A stretch of 64,000 nt of DNA. Source: Brooklawnia sp032229645. Lineage in GTDB: Bacteria; Actinomycetota; Actinomycetes; Propionibacteriales; Propionibacteriaceae. Under the pieces are notes generated by a model that did not search any database, was not told where the DNA came from, and saw only the letters and a program-made list of their open reading frames with translations. The stretch is taken from NCBI GenBank assembly GCA_963722295.1, contig CAVRLB010000007.1:62001-126000 (forward strand), written 5' to 3'. A program made the translations under genes and the position numbers. Of this stretch, positions 24,829-33,117 are shown one piece after another (position 1 is the stretch's first letter; every line of letters begins with the position of its first letter).

Positions 24829-25482
24829 GTGGCTACCGAATCTGCCGGCACTTCCCCCAAATCGCTGAGTTGCGACACTCTTGAGATCAAACGCATCGTG
24901 AGATTGGAGCCGCTGTCGTGGACACATCTTCCGGGACTGCGTCGGGCATGCGAGGGTGCGCGAGAACCAGTTCCTCATTCGCTTGCCGATGTTCCGACAC
25001 CGGACACCGTTGAGGGCTTTATTGAGCACAGTCTCAAACGAGCCGAGAGCGGGCAGTATCTGCCTTTCGCGCACGTCGATCCGGCCGCCGGCCGAGTTCT
25101 CGGTCACACCGCATATCTGTCACCGCGCTGGTTCCCGGACGGCAGGTTGCTCGCGGTTGAAGTGGGTAGTTCCTGGCTGGCACCGCAGGCTCGCGGAACC
25201 GCAGTGAACTCTGCGTCCAAGCTCGCGATGTTCGCCTACGCTTTCGAGGTGTGGCAGGTTGCCCGCGTGGACATCAAGACCGATGCCCGAAACGAGCGGG
25301 CGAGGGCCGGCATTGCCGCAGTAGGCGGACGATTCGAGGGAGTGCTTCGGGCTTGGCAGCCGTCGGCCGCCGATGGCGAAGAAGGCCGGACGAGGGACAC
25401 TGCCATGTATTCGATCACCGCTGACGAATGGCCGATCGTGAAACAGAGTCTGCAGGACAGGATCACGCGCAAGCTGCTTTAG
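24829..25482 (+). CDS. GNAT family N-acetyltransferase
   Basis: The 217-residue protein has the RimJ/RimL-type GNAT layout: VRLEPLSWTHLPGLRRA near the start, AAGRVLGHTAYL, VEVGSSWLAPQARGTAVNSASKLAMFAYAFE (strand 4 and acetyl-CoA loop, here QARGTA) and VARVDIKTDARNERARAGIAAVGGRFEGVLR (characteristic N-x-R-x-x-x-x-I). The acceptor is unknown; close relatives modify N-terminal amines or small molecules. The GTG at 24829 is chosen from the leaderless promoter; a TTG six bases earlier is the alternative. Confidence 0.82.
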   Translation: MATESAGTSPKSLSCDTLEIKRIVRLEPLSWTHLPGLRRACEGAREPVPHSLADVPTPDTVEGFIEHSLKRAESGQYLPFAHVDPAAGRVLGHTAYLSPRWFPDGRLLAVEVGSSWLAPQARGTAVNSASKLAMFAYAFEVWQVARVDIKTDARNERARAGIAAVGGRFEGVLRAWQPSAADGEEGRTRDTAMYSITADEWPIVKQSLQDRITRKLL

Positions 25483-25504
25483 GACCCTCCAGAGAATTAC
25501 CGCG
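25481..25504. repeat. Short dispersed element AGGACC...TTACCGCG, copy 1
   Basis: The 24-base sequence starting AGGACCCTCCAGAGAATTAC spans the stop codon of the acetyltransferase gene and the last codons of the kinase gene. It recurs at 46245-46267 (23 of 24 bases) and with changes at 39773-39795. Confidence 0.55.
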
Positions 25505-26702
25505 TCTGCCAGACGTACTCACCGTCAATGAGGCGGCACTCGATCCAGCCGCCTTCGCGCGACCTGGTGACATCTCCCTCGGTCAGCCAGGTGCACGCGT
25601 CGCCCGGGGCCGGCGCAGACGGATCTGGCAGCGAAGACTGTGGTGCGGCTCCGGACGACGGGCCGCCGACGGGGATGCTCGGCGGCGGGGATCCCGCTGC
25701 GGTCCAGATCGCGATGGGGACGGCGACGGCCGCAACGATCGTCGCCGCGAGGATAATCCGCGTCCGGCGGCGCATCCCGCCTCGCGCTGAAGGGGACAGC
25801 TGCGCGCCGGGCATGGTCTCGGCGGCGGCACGCTCGACGGCGTTCGGCCGCTCGACCGTGGCTGACCGGAGGGCCGGGGCCTGGTCGCCAATAATGTGAT
25901 CGAGGACCACAATGGGCTCACCTTCGCGATCACAGGGAAGCGGCGCGCGAACCGCACCCCGCAGCAGGTCACGAACCTCCCCGACATCCGAGGGCCGCAG
26001 GAGCGGGTCGTCTGCCGTGAGGCGGGCGATCGTCTTCGCGAGCGCCGGATCGCTGACAAGCTCCAGCGCATCGGCGGTCGTCCCGTCTTCGTGGCCCAAG
26101 ATGAGAGCGACCGCCAGCCTGCCGAGGGCATACAGATCGTGCGCGGGCTCGGGTGACGCGTGTCCGCTGAGTACCTCAGGCGGCAGGTAGCCGGGGGTGC
26201 CGATGACGGTTCCCGCCATTGTCAGGCGCGCGTCGGTGAATGAAATCGCGATCCCGAAGTCGGTCAGCGCAAGGTCGAGGGGCCCTGCCCCCGTAGCGCG
26301 CAACAGCACGTTGGCTGGTTTCAAGTCGCGGTGCACGATGCCGGCCGCATGCACTTCGCCGAGAGCGCTAAGCAGTTGGTCGAGGACTGTCGTGACCGTC
26401 GTATCGCTGAGCGGACCGTAGTCCCCGACAAGGGCGCCCAGGGATCCGCCGGTGATGAGTTCGAAGGCGATCAGGGCCGTGCCGTCATCGGCTACCCAGC
26501 CATAGGGGGCGACCAGGTGGTCGCCGATCGGGCGCACCGACTGCTCGCGGGCGAAGCGGAGGATCTGTCCCGCGTCGCGCTGGCGTAACACCTTCGCGGC
26601 GCATTCGAGGCCCAGCTGGTGATCGAAAGCGCGCCACACGGTGCTGCTGCCCCCGCTGGCGATCGGCTCAAGGAGCTCCCAGCGGCCCCCGATCAGGTCC
26701 AT
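25497..26702 (-). CDS. Membrane-anchored Ser/Thr protein kinase (PknB-type)
   Basis: In this 401-residue protein the kinase domain (residues 1-260) has the glycine loop IASGGSSTVWRAF, Lys in LECAAKVL, catalytic loop GIVHRDLKPANVLL, LTDFGIA and GTPGYLPPEVLSG. A proline/alanine-rich juxtamembrane stretch leads to one membrane segment (about 313-333, IILAATIVAAVAVPIAIW). A short extracellular tail has two cysteines (DACTW, IECRL) that may form a disulphide. It is encoded 12 bases after the Xre regulator gene. The lobe lengths are slightly short for PknB, but all catalytic residues are present, so it should be active. Confidence 0.88.
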   Translation of the reverse strand: MDLIGGRWELLEPIASGGSSTVWRAFDHQLGLECAAKVLRQRDAGQILRFAREQSVRPIGDHLVAPYGWVADDGTALIAFELITGGSLGALVGDYGPLSDTTVTTVLDQLLSALGEVHAAGIVHRDLKPANVLLRATGAGPLDLALTDFGIAISFTDARLTMAGTVIGTPGYLPPEVLSGHASPEPAHDLYALGRLAVALILGHEDGTTADALELVSDPALAKTIARLTADDPLLRPSDVGEVRDLLRGAVRAPLPCDREGEPIVVLDHIIGDQAPALRSATVERPNAVERAAAETMPGAQLSPSARGGMRRRTRIILAATIVAAVAVPIAIWTAAGSPPPSIPVGGPSSGAAPQSSLPDPSAPAPGDACTWLTEGDVTRSREGGWIECRLIDGEYVWQTR

Positions 26703-26714
26703 CTGCCGGGTCTC

Positions 26715-27164
26715 TCAACGCACCCGGCGGATGGCCGCGTCAAGCGCCGACGCAAACGTCTCCGCGCCGCGCTGGTGTGCGTTCTCGGCAAGCGCCACGA
26801 GATCGGCTCGTGCGACGTTGGCCGCCAGCCAGTCCACTGCGATCTGCCGGTCGGGCTGGGTCATGGTCGTTGAAGTGCGCAGCACAGGAGTCGAAGAAGC
26901 CAGCGAGTCCAGGATCACGGCGATCGCCTTCTCGTCGCCGGCTATGACCGCTGGATCGGCGAGGCATTCCTCGAGTCGCACGATGCGCGCAATCACTGCG
27001 GGGTTGGAGATCTTGACTCGCTTTCCGCTGACCAGCTGGCTCACCATGGGAGCGCTCAGGCCCAAGGTTGCGGCGAGTGCGCCCTGCGAGAGCCTGTAGG
27101 CCGCCCGCAGGTCGGCGAATCTCGATGCCCAGGTGGCACCGTAAAGCCTGGTCTGCGGGTCCAT
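26715..27164 (-). CDS. Xre-family helix-turn-helix regulator
   Basis: The protein is 149 residues from the ATG at 27164 (MDPQTRLYGATW). The frame is open to 27233, but that start lies inside the inverted-repeat operator. The helix-turn-helix is at residues about 17-55 (LRAAYRLSQGALAATLGLSAPMVSQLVSGKRVKI), followed by a helical C-terminal domain. It is co-directional with the kinase and divergent from the vWA gene. The 10-base inverted repeat upstream is its probable operator, giving joint control of both units. Confidence 0.8.
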   Translation of the reverse strand: MDPQTRLYGATWASRFADLRAAYRLSQGALAATLGLSAPMVSQLVSGKRVKISNPAVIARIVRLEECLADPAVIAGDEKAIAVILDSLASSTPVLRTSTTMTQPDRQIAVDWLAANVARADLVALAENAHQRGAETFASALDAAIRRVR

Positions 27165-27193
27165 TTCTTCGCCGTCCAACACACGCTCCAAGT

Positions 27194-27233
27194 TTGCAAC
27201 TGCGAACCGCCATCTGGTAATTTGCAGTTGCAA
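27194..27233. promoter_or_regulatory. 10-bp inverted repeat, candidate Xre operator
   Basis: TTGCAACTGC (27194-27203) and GCAGTTGCAA (27224-27233) are perfect reverse complements with 20 bases between, centred in the divergent xre/vWA promoter region. The half-sites repeat every 30 bases, about three helical turns, suiting two dimers or a looped tetramer. Confidence 0.65.
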
Positions 27234-27254
27234 TCTTATTGGAGGAGGAGTCAG

Positions 27255-29102
27255 ATGTCACGCCAGTTCCTACCGAGGCTCACACGACTGGTCGCCGCCA
27301 GTGCGCTGCTGACGGCCGGGCTCGCCGGGTTTTCAGCCACAGCCCAGGCAGATCCGGCCAGCGACCAGGCCATGACCCCCACGATGATGATTCTTGACGC
27401 TTCGGGGTCGATGAAGGCCGATGACGCGCCCGGGCTCCGAATCGATGCAGCGAAGAAGGCCGTCCGGGAGCTGGTTTCAGGTCTCCCGAAGAATGCCGAG
27501 GTGGGCCTGATTGCCTACGGCACCAGCACGGGCAGTGCCGATGCCGAGAGAGCGGCAGGGTGTACGGACGTCAAGACTCTGGTCCCGGTAGGGCCGATCG
27601 ACGAGGCTAGCTTCCTATCCACCGTCGACGGGATCAATGCCTCGGGCTACACCCCGATCGGTGCGGCGCTGCGACAGGCAGCACGCGAGCTGCCGCAGGA
27701 AGGACCCCGCTCGATCGTGCTGGTGAGCGACGGAATTGACACCTGCGCTCCGCCTCCGCCCTGCGATGTGGCGAAAGAGATCGCTGGCGATGGCCTGGAT
27801 CTTGTCGTCCATGCGGTGGGCTTCAAGGTGGACGCGCAAGCCCGGGCGGATCTGGAGTGTATCGCCGAAGTCACCGGTGGCAGCTATGCGGACGCCGAAA
27901 ACGCCGCGCAGCTCGATGAGGTCCTGACGCAGAAGGTGCAGTTCGCGCTGCAGGGCTACGATCTGGTCGGAACCCCGGTCACAGGCGCGGATTCCCGCAA
28001 CGCCGCCGACATCCCGCTGCTCACACCGGGGCAGTACGTGGACACGTTGCCTCCCATGGCCGCCAAGGCCACCGCCGATCGCTACTACCGCATCGATCCC
28101 CCTGCGGGCTGGGTGCCCCATGTCGCGGCCACGGGGGTCGTCGACATCAATGCCACTATGAATAGATCCGGAAGCACCACGACCCTTGCCGTCGCCGCAA
28201 TCACCCCGGACGGCGACCAATGTGAGCGCGACTCCGACTTCAAGATGTACATTGACCAGGTAAACAAGCCCGTCACCGCGTCGATTCTCCCGGACTGCAA
28301 GGGGGAGACCCTCATAAAGGTCAGCCGGGAAGACGGGCTGTACTATGCGGAGCCGATGTCCGTCGAGATCCTCGTCAGGTATGAGCCACCATCGGATACC
28401 TCCCACGTTGCCGAGCGTGAGGAACGGGAAGTTCCCAACCCTCCGGCAATCGGCGATAGCCGGGTTCCGGTGACCGGTGGGCTCTCGTTCAATTCGGCCA
28501 CCGAAATCAGTGCTGGGCAGACCTATGCGGGCACGATTACACAGGGCGAGTTCCTCTACTTCAAAGTCCCGATGACCTGGGGACAGCAGATGGCGTTCCG
28601 ATTCCGTCAAGGTGACGTGGTGGGCATGGATCACTCCACCGACCTCCAGAACTTCTACGTGGAGCTCTATGACCCCATGCGCAATCAGATCGAGTATGCC
28701 TCCGAGACCTGGTACGCGCCCGGCAGCAGCAGCGAGAGCCCCGATGTTCGCGGCGGTACCTCTGAGGTGCTCCGGGCCACCTCGGGGAAAGTGAATCTGG
28801 ATGGCTTCTACTACTTCACGGTGAATACCTGGAATTCGGGAGGTGGCGTGGGCGAGGTGGTGCAGGACTTCGCCTTTGCCATCGAGACCCCCGGCGAGAC
28901 AGAGGAAGGGCCGGTCTACCTGCCCGGCGACGCGAAGCCAACCGAGGCTGCCACCGCATCGCCGACGCCGGAACCCGAGGCTCCGACCGGCGGCAACAGC
29001 CCGAGCTGGGTGCTGCCCGCTGTCGGCGGAGCCGCTGTGTCGGCGGTGCTCTTCGGTGGCGCGTTGCTCCTGATCCTCAAGCGCGCCAGACCCACCTCCT
29101 GA
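27255..29102 (+). CDS. Exported von Willebrand factor A domain protein, membrane-anchored
   Basis: The protein is 615 residues from the ATG at 27255, which follows a very strong GGAGGAGGAG. It has an N-terminal signal peptide (RFLPRL-type basic region, then ASALLTAGLAGFSATAQA). The vWA domain (about 38-220) has the MIDAS motif MMILDASGSMK, conserved Thr in ASGYTPIGAAL and VLVSDGIDTC. A large beta-rich region (220-560) follows, then a Pro/Thr/Glu-rich linker, a C-terminal membrane segment (WVLPAVGGAAVSAVLFGGALLLIL) and a basic tail. It should be displayed on the outer face of the membrane, binding a metal-dependent ligand. It is divergent from an Xre/kinase operon with a shared operator. Confidence 0.82.
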   Translation: MSRQFLPRLTRLVAASALLTAGLAGFSATAQADPASDQAMTPTMMILDASGSMKADDAPGLRIDAAKKAVRELVSGLPKNAEVGLIAYGTSTGSADAERAAGCTDVKTLVPVGPIDEASFLSTVDGINASGYTPIGAALRQAARELPQEGPRSIVLVSDGIDTCAPPPPCDVAKEIAGDGLDLVVHAVGFKVDAQARADLECIAEVTGGSYADAENAAQLDEVLTQKVQFALQGYDLVGTPVTGADSRNAADIPLLTPGQYVDTLPPMAAKATADRYYRIDPPAGWVPHVAATGVVDINATMNRSGSTTTLAVAAITPDGDQCERDSDFKMYIDQVNKPVTASILPDCKGETLIKVSREDGLYYAEPMSVEILVRYEPPSDTSHVAEREEREVPNPPAIGDSRVPVTGGLSFNSATEISAGQTYAGTITQGEFLYFKVPMTWGQQMAFRFRQGDVVGMDHSTDLQNFYVELYDPMRNQIEYASETWYAPGSSSESPDVRGGTSEVLRATSGKVNLDGFYYFTVNTWNSGGGVGEVVQDFAFAIETPGETEEGPVYLPGDAKPTEAATASPTPEPEAPTGGNSPSWVLPAVGGAAVSAVLFGGALLLILKRARPTS

Positions 29103-29112
29103 GAGCTGACCA

Positions 29113-29150
29113 AAAAGAGGACCCCCGGGCTTGCTCGGGGGTCCTCTTTT
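29113..29150. terminator. Strong bidirectional intrinsic terminator
   Basis: A perfect 15-base stem (AAAAGAGGACCCCCG and its complement) closes an eight-base loop, with A tract on one side and T tract on the other. It separates the vWA gene from the convergent tRNA/ppx unit. Confidence 0.88.
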
Positions 29151-29168
29151 CGTTGGCCTGCCTCATAG

Positions 29169-29241
29169 TGCCCTCGATGGGACTCGAACCCATACTGGAG
29201 CGGGTTTAAGCCGCCTGCCTCTGCCGTTGGGCTACGAGGGC
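29169..29241 (-). tRNA. tRNA with UAA anticodon, short variable loop (tRNA-Leu-like)
   Basis: The 73-base cloverleaf on the minus strand has acceptor GCCCTCG/CGAGGGC, anticodon stem GGCGG/CCGCT with loop CTTAAAC (anticodon UAA, codon UUA), a five-base variable loop CCAGT, T-arm ATGGG-TTCGAGT-CCCAT and discriminator A. tRNA-Leu normally has a long variable arm; this one has a class I fold. The D stem is only about three pairs. It sits just downstream of ppx, away from other tRNA genes. Confidence 0.8.
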
Positions 29242-29245
29242 TCTC

Positions 29246-30190
29246 TCACCGGGCAAGCAGATAGCCCCGGCCATCGCGCAAGATCGACAAGACGATGCCA
29301 TCGAGAATATCGGATTCGCTCGCCTGCAGATCTGCGGGAACCCGCTTGGCGACTTCTGCCACCACCAGCGCGCCACCGCACAGCACTTTCGCGCGTTCCG
29401 GCGCCACCGGGCCCAGCGCCAGCACCTCGTCCACCGTCATGCCGAGCAGCTTCTCCGCCAGAACGGCGGTCTCGGCGGCCGTCATGGATGCCCCGTGTAC
29501 TCGCTCCCGCTCGTACTGCCGCAACCCCAGATGCAGCGCCACCATGGTTGTCACGGTGCCCGCCACGCCGATGAAGGTCGCGGCGTCACCCAGCTCCACC
29601 GGGCATTCGTCCAGCATCCGGTTGACTTCAGCCCGCGCCAGCGCGATCTGGTCGGCGGTCGGCGGGTCGGAATGCAGATACCGCTCGCGCACCCGCCGCG
29701 AGCCGATGTTCAGGCTGACCGCCTGCGAAATCGCTCCGGACGCGGCGCCGCTTACCAGTTCGGTGGACCCGCCACCGGAATCCATCACCAGCACCGGATC
29801 GCCGCTCAGCCGGCCGCCAGCCAAGGCGCCGACGAACGACAGCTGAGCCTCCTCGTCCCCGCTGATCAGCTCGGGTTCGATGCCCAGCCGCGATCGCACG
29901 CCGGCGAAGAAGACCTCGCGATTGGACGCATCCCTGGCTGCAGACGTGGCGACGAACCGCGCCTTCGTGCACCCCGACTCTTCGATCATCGGCAAATACT
30001 CATCGACGATCGTCCAGCCGCGTTCCATCGCCTCGTCGGCGAAGCGGCCGGTGGCGTCCACGCGCTGTCCGAGGCCGGCAAACCGCAGTTGGCGGGTCAC
30101 CTCGACCAGTCGTCCTCGCTCGTCCATCGTCGCGATGAACAGCCGCAAGGTATTGGTGCCGCAATCCAAGGCGGCCACTGTCTCAGTCAT
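29246..30190 (-). CDS. ppx: Ppx/GppA family exopolyphosphatase
   Basis: The 314-residue protein of the ASKHA fold has VAALDCGTNTLRLFIA (phosphate 1), RFVATSAARDASNREVF, ISGDEEAQLSFVGA, VMDSGGGSTELV (phosphate 2) and FIGVAGTVTTMVAL. It hydrolyses terminal phosphates of polyphosphate or pppGpp. The length matches the short actinobacterial Ppx2 type, which lacks the C-terminal HD domain. It overlaps the DUF501 gene by eight bases, as in other actinobacteria where divIC, DUF501 and ppx2 follow eno. Confidence 0.9.
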   Translation of the reverse strand: MTETVAALDCGTNTLRLFIATMDERGRLVEVTRQLRFAGLGQRVDATGRFADEAMERGWTIVDEYLPMIEESGCTKARFVATSAARDASNREVFFAGVRSRLGIEPELISGDEEAQLSFVGALAGGRLSGDPVLVMDSGGGSTELVSGAASGAISQAVSLNIGSRRVRERYLHSDPPTADQIALARAEVNRMLDECPVELGDAATFIGVAGTVTTMVALHLGLRQYERERVHGASMTAAETAVLAEKLLGMTVDEVLALGPVAPERAKVLCGGALVVAEVAKRVPADLQASESDILDGIVLSILRDGRGYLLAR

Positions 30191-30716
30191 CGCTCAACCT
30201 CTCCTTGCTTGCTGGCGATACCGCTGGGCAAAAATCGCCCATCAGCGCCAAAGTCTCGTCCCCGATCGGATTCACCCCGGGCCCGGACGCCAGCGCGTGC
30301 GCCACCAGCGCATGCAGGCACTTCACCCGCGTCGGCATACCGCCGGCACTGAAGCCCGCGATCTCCGGCACGTCGTCGCCCGACTCACGAGCCAGCTGCT
30401 CCCGATCTGCCAGATATGCCTCATGCGCGGTCTGATAGCGCACCGCCAAATCGGCGTCGGTGGTCAACCGGGCCGTCATCTCGGCCATGATCCCGGACGC
30501 CTCGAGACGCGACGCGGCCAGCACTGCGTTCGGGCAGATCAGGTAGTAGGTGGTCGGGAAGGGCGGGCCGCCGGGCAGCCGCGGATAGGTAGCCAGCACT
30601 CCGGGATGCCCGCCCGGACAGCGGTACGCGACCCCTGCGACACCGCGCATCGGGCGTCCCAGCTGGGCCCGCGCGAACTCGGCGTCCGCTTCGGTGAACG
30701 TCTGATAGCTCGGCAT
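30183..30716 (-). CDS. DUF501 family protein
   Basis: The 177-residue protein resembles DUF501: an N-terminal QLGRPMRGVAGVAYRCPGGHPGVLATYPRL region and C-terminal GGMPTRVKCLHALVAHALASGPGVNPIGDETL. Its conserved position between divIC and ppx supports the call. It is cytoplasmic, with no signal or membrane segment. Function is unknown; conserved Cys and His residues (RCPGGHPG, KCLHALVAH) might bind a metal. Confidence 0.85.
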   Translation of the reverse strand: MPSYQTFTEADAEFARAQLGRPMRGVAGVAYRCPGGHPGVLATYPRLPGGPPFPTTYYLICPNAVLAASRLEASGIMAEMTARLTTDADLAVRYQTAHEAYLADREQLARESGDDVPEIAGFSAGGMPTRVKCLHALVAHALASGPGVNPIGDETLALMGDFCPAVSPASKERLSDD

Positions 30717-30721
30717 CTAGA

Positions 30722-31405
30722 CTACGGTCCTTCGGCTGGTTCGGCTGTCACGACCGGTCCTGACGCGCCCTCGTCGACCGGCTCGGGATCGTCCGCGGTG
30801 GCGACGCTGCCCCAGACCCTATCCCACCAGGTCTTCGCGTATTCGCCCTCGGGCAACTGCGCCGAGCCGATCTGGCTACCACCTGCGTATGGCTCATTGT
30901 TGGGCCCGACGACCTGGAAACCGGTCTCGCCCGGCACCACCCAACCGAGTCGCTCACGCGCCTGTGTCTTGACGTACTCCGGATCCTTCCAGCGTTTGAT
31001 CTCGTCGGTCAGATCGGAGATCGACTGCTGGTGCTCGGCGATCTGCTGCTTCGCCTCGGCCATCTCATACTGCTGGTTGAAGTAGACCCGCAACGTGGTC
31101 GCGTAGCTGATCAGCAGGACGACCATGACCAGGAACAAGATGATCGCACGCTGCGTGACCCGCAAACCGTTGCGCAGCCGCAGCACAACTCCGCTCGCGA
31201 GATGCTGTGCTGGGCCACCGCCGGCCGTCGACGCCTGGTGCGAGTCTGCAGAACCGGACGCAGCGGAGCCGGCATGAGTCTTGGGGGACGACCCGTTGCC
31301 CCGCTGCGCCGGACGCGAGGCCGTTCGCACGCTGGGGGTGTCGGCGGCGCTCGAGCGTCTACCCGGACGCGACGCCGCCCGGCGATCTGCCTTGCCAGAT
31401 TCCAC
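30722..31405 (-). CDS. divIC: Septum formation initiator (FtsB/DivIC) family protein
   Basis: The protein is 227 residues from the GTG at 31405, which follows GGAGGA. A Ser/Ala-rich basic cytoplasmic N-terminus (about 75 residues) is followed by one membrane segment (AIILFLVMVVLLISYATTL) and a periplasmic coiled coil (QQYEMAEAKQQIAEHQQSIS then DLTDEIKRWKDPEYVKTQAR) ending ERLGWVVPGE, the signature of DivIC/FtsB. A disordered acidic tail follows. It would join the FtsL/FtsQ divisome complex. It lies downstream of eno in the usual actinobacterial order. Confidence 0.88.
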   Translation of the reverse strand: MESGKADRRAASRPGRRSSAADTPSVRTASRPAQRGNGSSPKTHAGSAASGSADSHQASTAGGGPAQHLASGVVLRLRNGLRVTQRAIILFLVMVVLLISYATTLRVYFNQQYEMAEAKQQIAEHQQSISDLTDEIKRWKDPEYVKTQARERLGWVVPGETGFQVVGPNNEPYAGGSQIGSAQLPEGEYAKTWWDRVWGSVATADDPEPVDEGASGPVVTAEPAEGP

Positions 31406-31534
31406 TCGCCACTCCTCCGTATACCTACCAACCTGTTGCCCAGCCCACAGCTTTGACGATCTGGGGCCGAGCCGCTGATTCCGCTGGTTCCACGAGGAAT
31501 CCAAGACCGATGTTACCCAGTGTCGCAGGACTCC

Positions 31535-31615
31535 AGCGTGCTTGAGTGCTCCCCAGATGCCCCATTTGGGATCAGATGCCCGCCTGCAAGCAATCCAGGG
31601 AGCACTGAAGCGCGT
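31535..31615. repeat. 80-bp imperfect-hairpin dispersed element, copy 2
   Basis: The left arm (GCGTGCTTGAGTGCTCCCCA, 31536-31555) pairs with the right arm at 31598-31615. It lies in the 322-base gap between divIC and the eno terminator. The other copies are at 21260-21339 and 63379-63460. Next to it, 31620-31643 contains GGCGTGAAAGAA twice in tandem. Confidence 0.65.
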
Positions 31616-31642
31616 CGCCGGCGTGAAAGAAGGCGTGAAAGA

Positions 31643-31677
31643 AGGCGGCTTCCGCGTATCACACGCAGAAGCCGCCT
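31643..31677 (-). terminator. Intrinsic terminator downstream of eno
   Basis: AGGCGGCTTC and GAAGCCGCCT form a stem with an extended GCG/CGC helix inside. On the minus strand it is followed by TCTTTC. It lies 51 bases after the eno stop. Confidence 0.7.
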
Positions 31678-31727
31678 CTCAGCCTGAATCAGGCTCAGCC
31701 ATCGCTCAACTCATGAAGAGCAGGCAC

Positions 31728-33017
31728 TCACCACTTCTCGGGGTCGAAGCGGGGGAAGGCCGAAACGCCGGCGTAAACCGCGGCCTCGTCCAGCTCCTGC
31801 TCGATGCGGATCAACTGGTTGTACTTCGCGACGCGCTCGCCGCGAGCCGGAGCACCCGACTTGATCTGGCCACAGCCGAGCGCCACGGCCAGGTCGGCGA
31901 TGGTGGTGTCCTCGGTCTCACCGGAGCGGTGGCTCATCATGGAACGGTAGCCGCTGCGGTGCGCCAAGGTGACGGCGTCGATGGTCTCGGTCAGCGAACC
32001 GATCTGGTTCACCTTGACCAGCAGGGCGTTCGCCGCGCCATCGTCGATGCCACGCTGCAGACGCTCGACATTGGTCACGAACAGGTCGTCGCCGACCAGC
32101 TGCACCTTGTCGCCGAGGCGCTCGGTGATGACAGCCCAGCCCTCCCAGTCCTCTTCGTTCAGCGGATCCTCAATGGAGACCAGCGGGTAATCGGCAACCA
32201 GCTGCTCGTAGTACTCGATCATCTCGGCCGATGACTTCTTGGCGCCCTCGAAGAGGTACTTGTCGTCTTCGAAGAATTCGCTGGCGGCCACGTCGAGCGC
32301 CAGTGCGACATCCTTGCCGGGCTTGTAGCCGGCGGCCTTGATGGCGTCCTCGATGAGGTCGAGGGCCTCGCGGTTGGAGTCGAGGCTCGGGGCGAAACCA
32401 CCCTCATCACCAAGACCGGTGGCGAGCTTGCGCTCCTTGAGCACCGACTTCAGTGCCTGGTAGACCTCTGCACCCATGCGCATGGCCTGGACGAAGCTCT
32501 CCGCACCGATGGGGGCGATCATGAACTCCTGGATGTCAACGTTGGAGTCGGCATGCGCGCCGCCGTTGAGAATGTTCATCATGGGGACGGGCAGCAGGTT
32601 GACCGTCGGGCCGCCGATGTACTTGTAGAGCGGCAACTCGGCCGACTCGGCAGCAGCGCGAGCCACGGCCAGCGAGACACCGAGGATGGCGTTCGCGCCC
32701 AACTTCGACTTGTTGGCGGTGCCATCCAGGGCGATCATGACATCGTCCAAGCCGCGCTGATCGGTGGCGTCCCAGCCGACGACCTCTTTGTAGATGATCT
32801 CGTTGACGTTGTCAACGGCCTTCTGCACGCCCTTGCCGCCGTAGTAGGACTTGTCACCATCGCGCAGTTCGGCGGCCTCGAAGGCGCCGGTGGATGCACC
32901 CGACGGGACGGCCGCGACGGCGAACGAGCCGTCGTCCAGCAAGGCCTCTACCTCAACGGTGGGGTTGCCACGCGAATCAAGAATTTCGCGGGCCTCGATG
33001 TATTCGATAAGTGCCAC
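31728..33017 (-). CDS. eno: Enolase (phosphopyruvate hydratase)
   Basis: The protein is 429 residues, the normal length. It starts MALIEYIEAREILDSRGNPTVEVE and contains GAHADSNVDIQEFMIAPIGA, GDEGGFAPSLDSNREAL, SIEDPLNEEDWEGW (Mg ligands), the enolase signature LLVKVNQIGSLTETIDAV (with catalytic Lys) and MSHRSGETEDTTIADLAV. It converts 2-phosphoglycerate to phosphoenolpyruvate in glycolysis. It is preceded by its own intergenic region and followed by an intrinsic terminator. Confidence 0.97.
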   Translation of the reverse strand: MALIEYIEAREILDSRGNPTVEVEALLDDGSFAVAAVPSGASTGAFEAAELRDGDKSYYGGKGVQKAVDNVNEIIYKEVVGWDATDQRGLDDVMIALDGTANKSKLGANAILGVSLAVARAAAESAELPLYKYIGGPTVNLLPVPMMNILNGGAHADSNVDIQEFMIAPIGAESFVQAMRMGAEVYQALKSVLKERKLATGLGDEGGFAPSLDSNREALDLIEDAIKAAGYKPGKDVALALDVAASEFFEDDKYLFEGAKKSSAEMIEYYEQLVADYPLVSIEDPLNEEDWEGWAVITERLGDKVQLVGDDLFVTNVERLQRGIDDGAANALLVKVNQIGSLTETIDAVTLAHRSGYRSMMSHRSGETEDTTIADLAVALGCGQIKSGAPARGERVAKYNQLIRIEQELDEAAVYAGVSAFPRFDPEKW

Positions 33018-33117
33018 GGGTGTCTACCCTTTCGTTCACAGATGGATTCTTTGGTCCGGTTCTAAGGACCGTCAGGCCCTAAGCCTAACGGCTGGATCAC
33101 CGTTCTGACCCGCCCAT

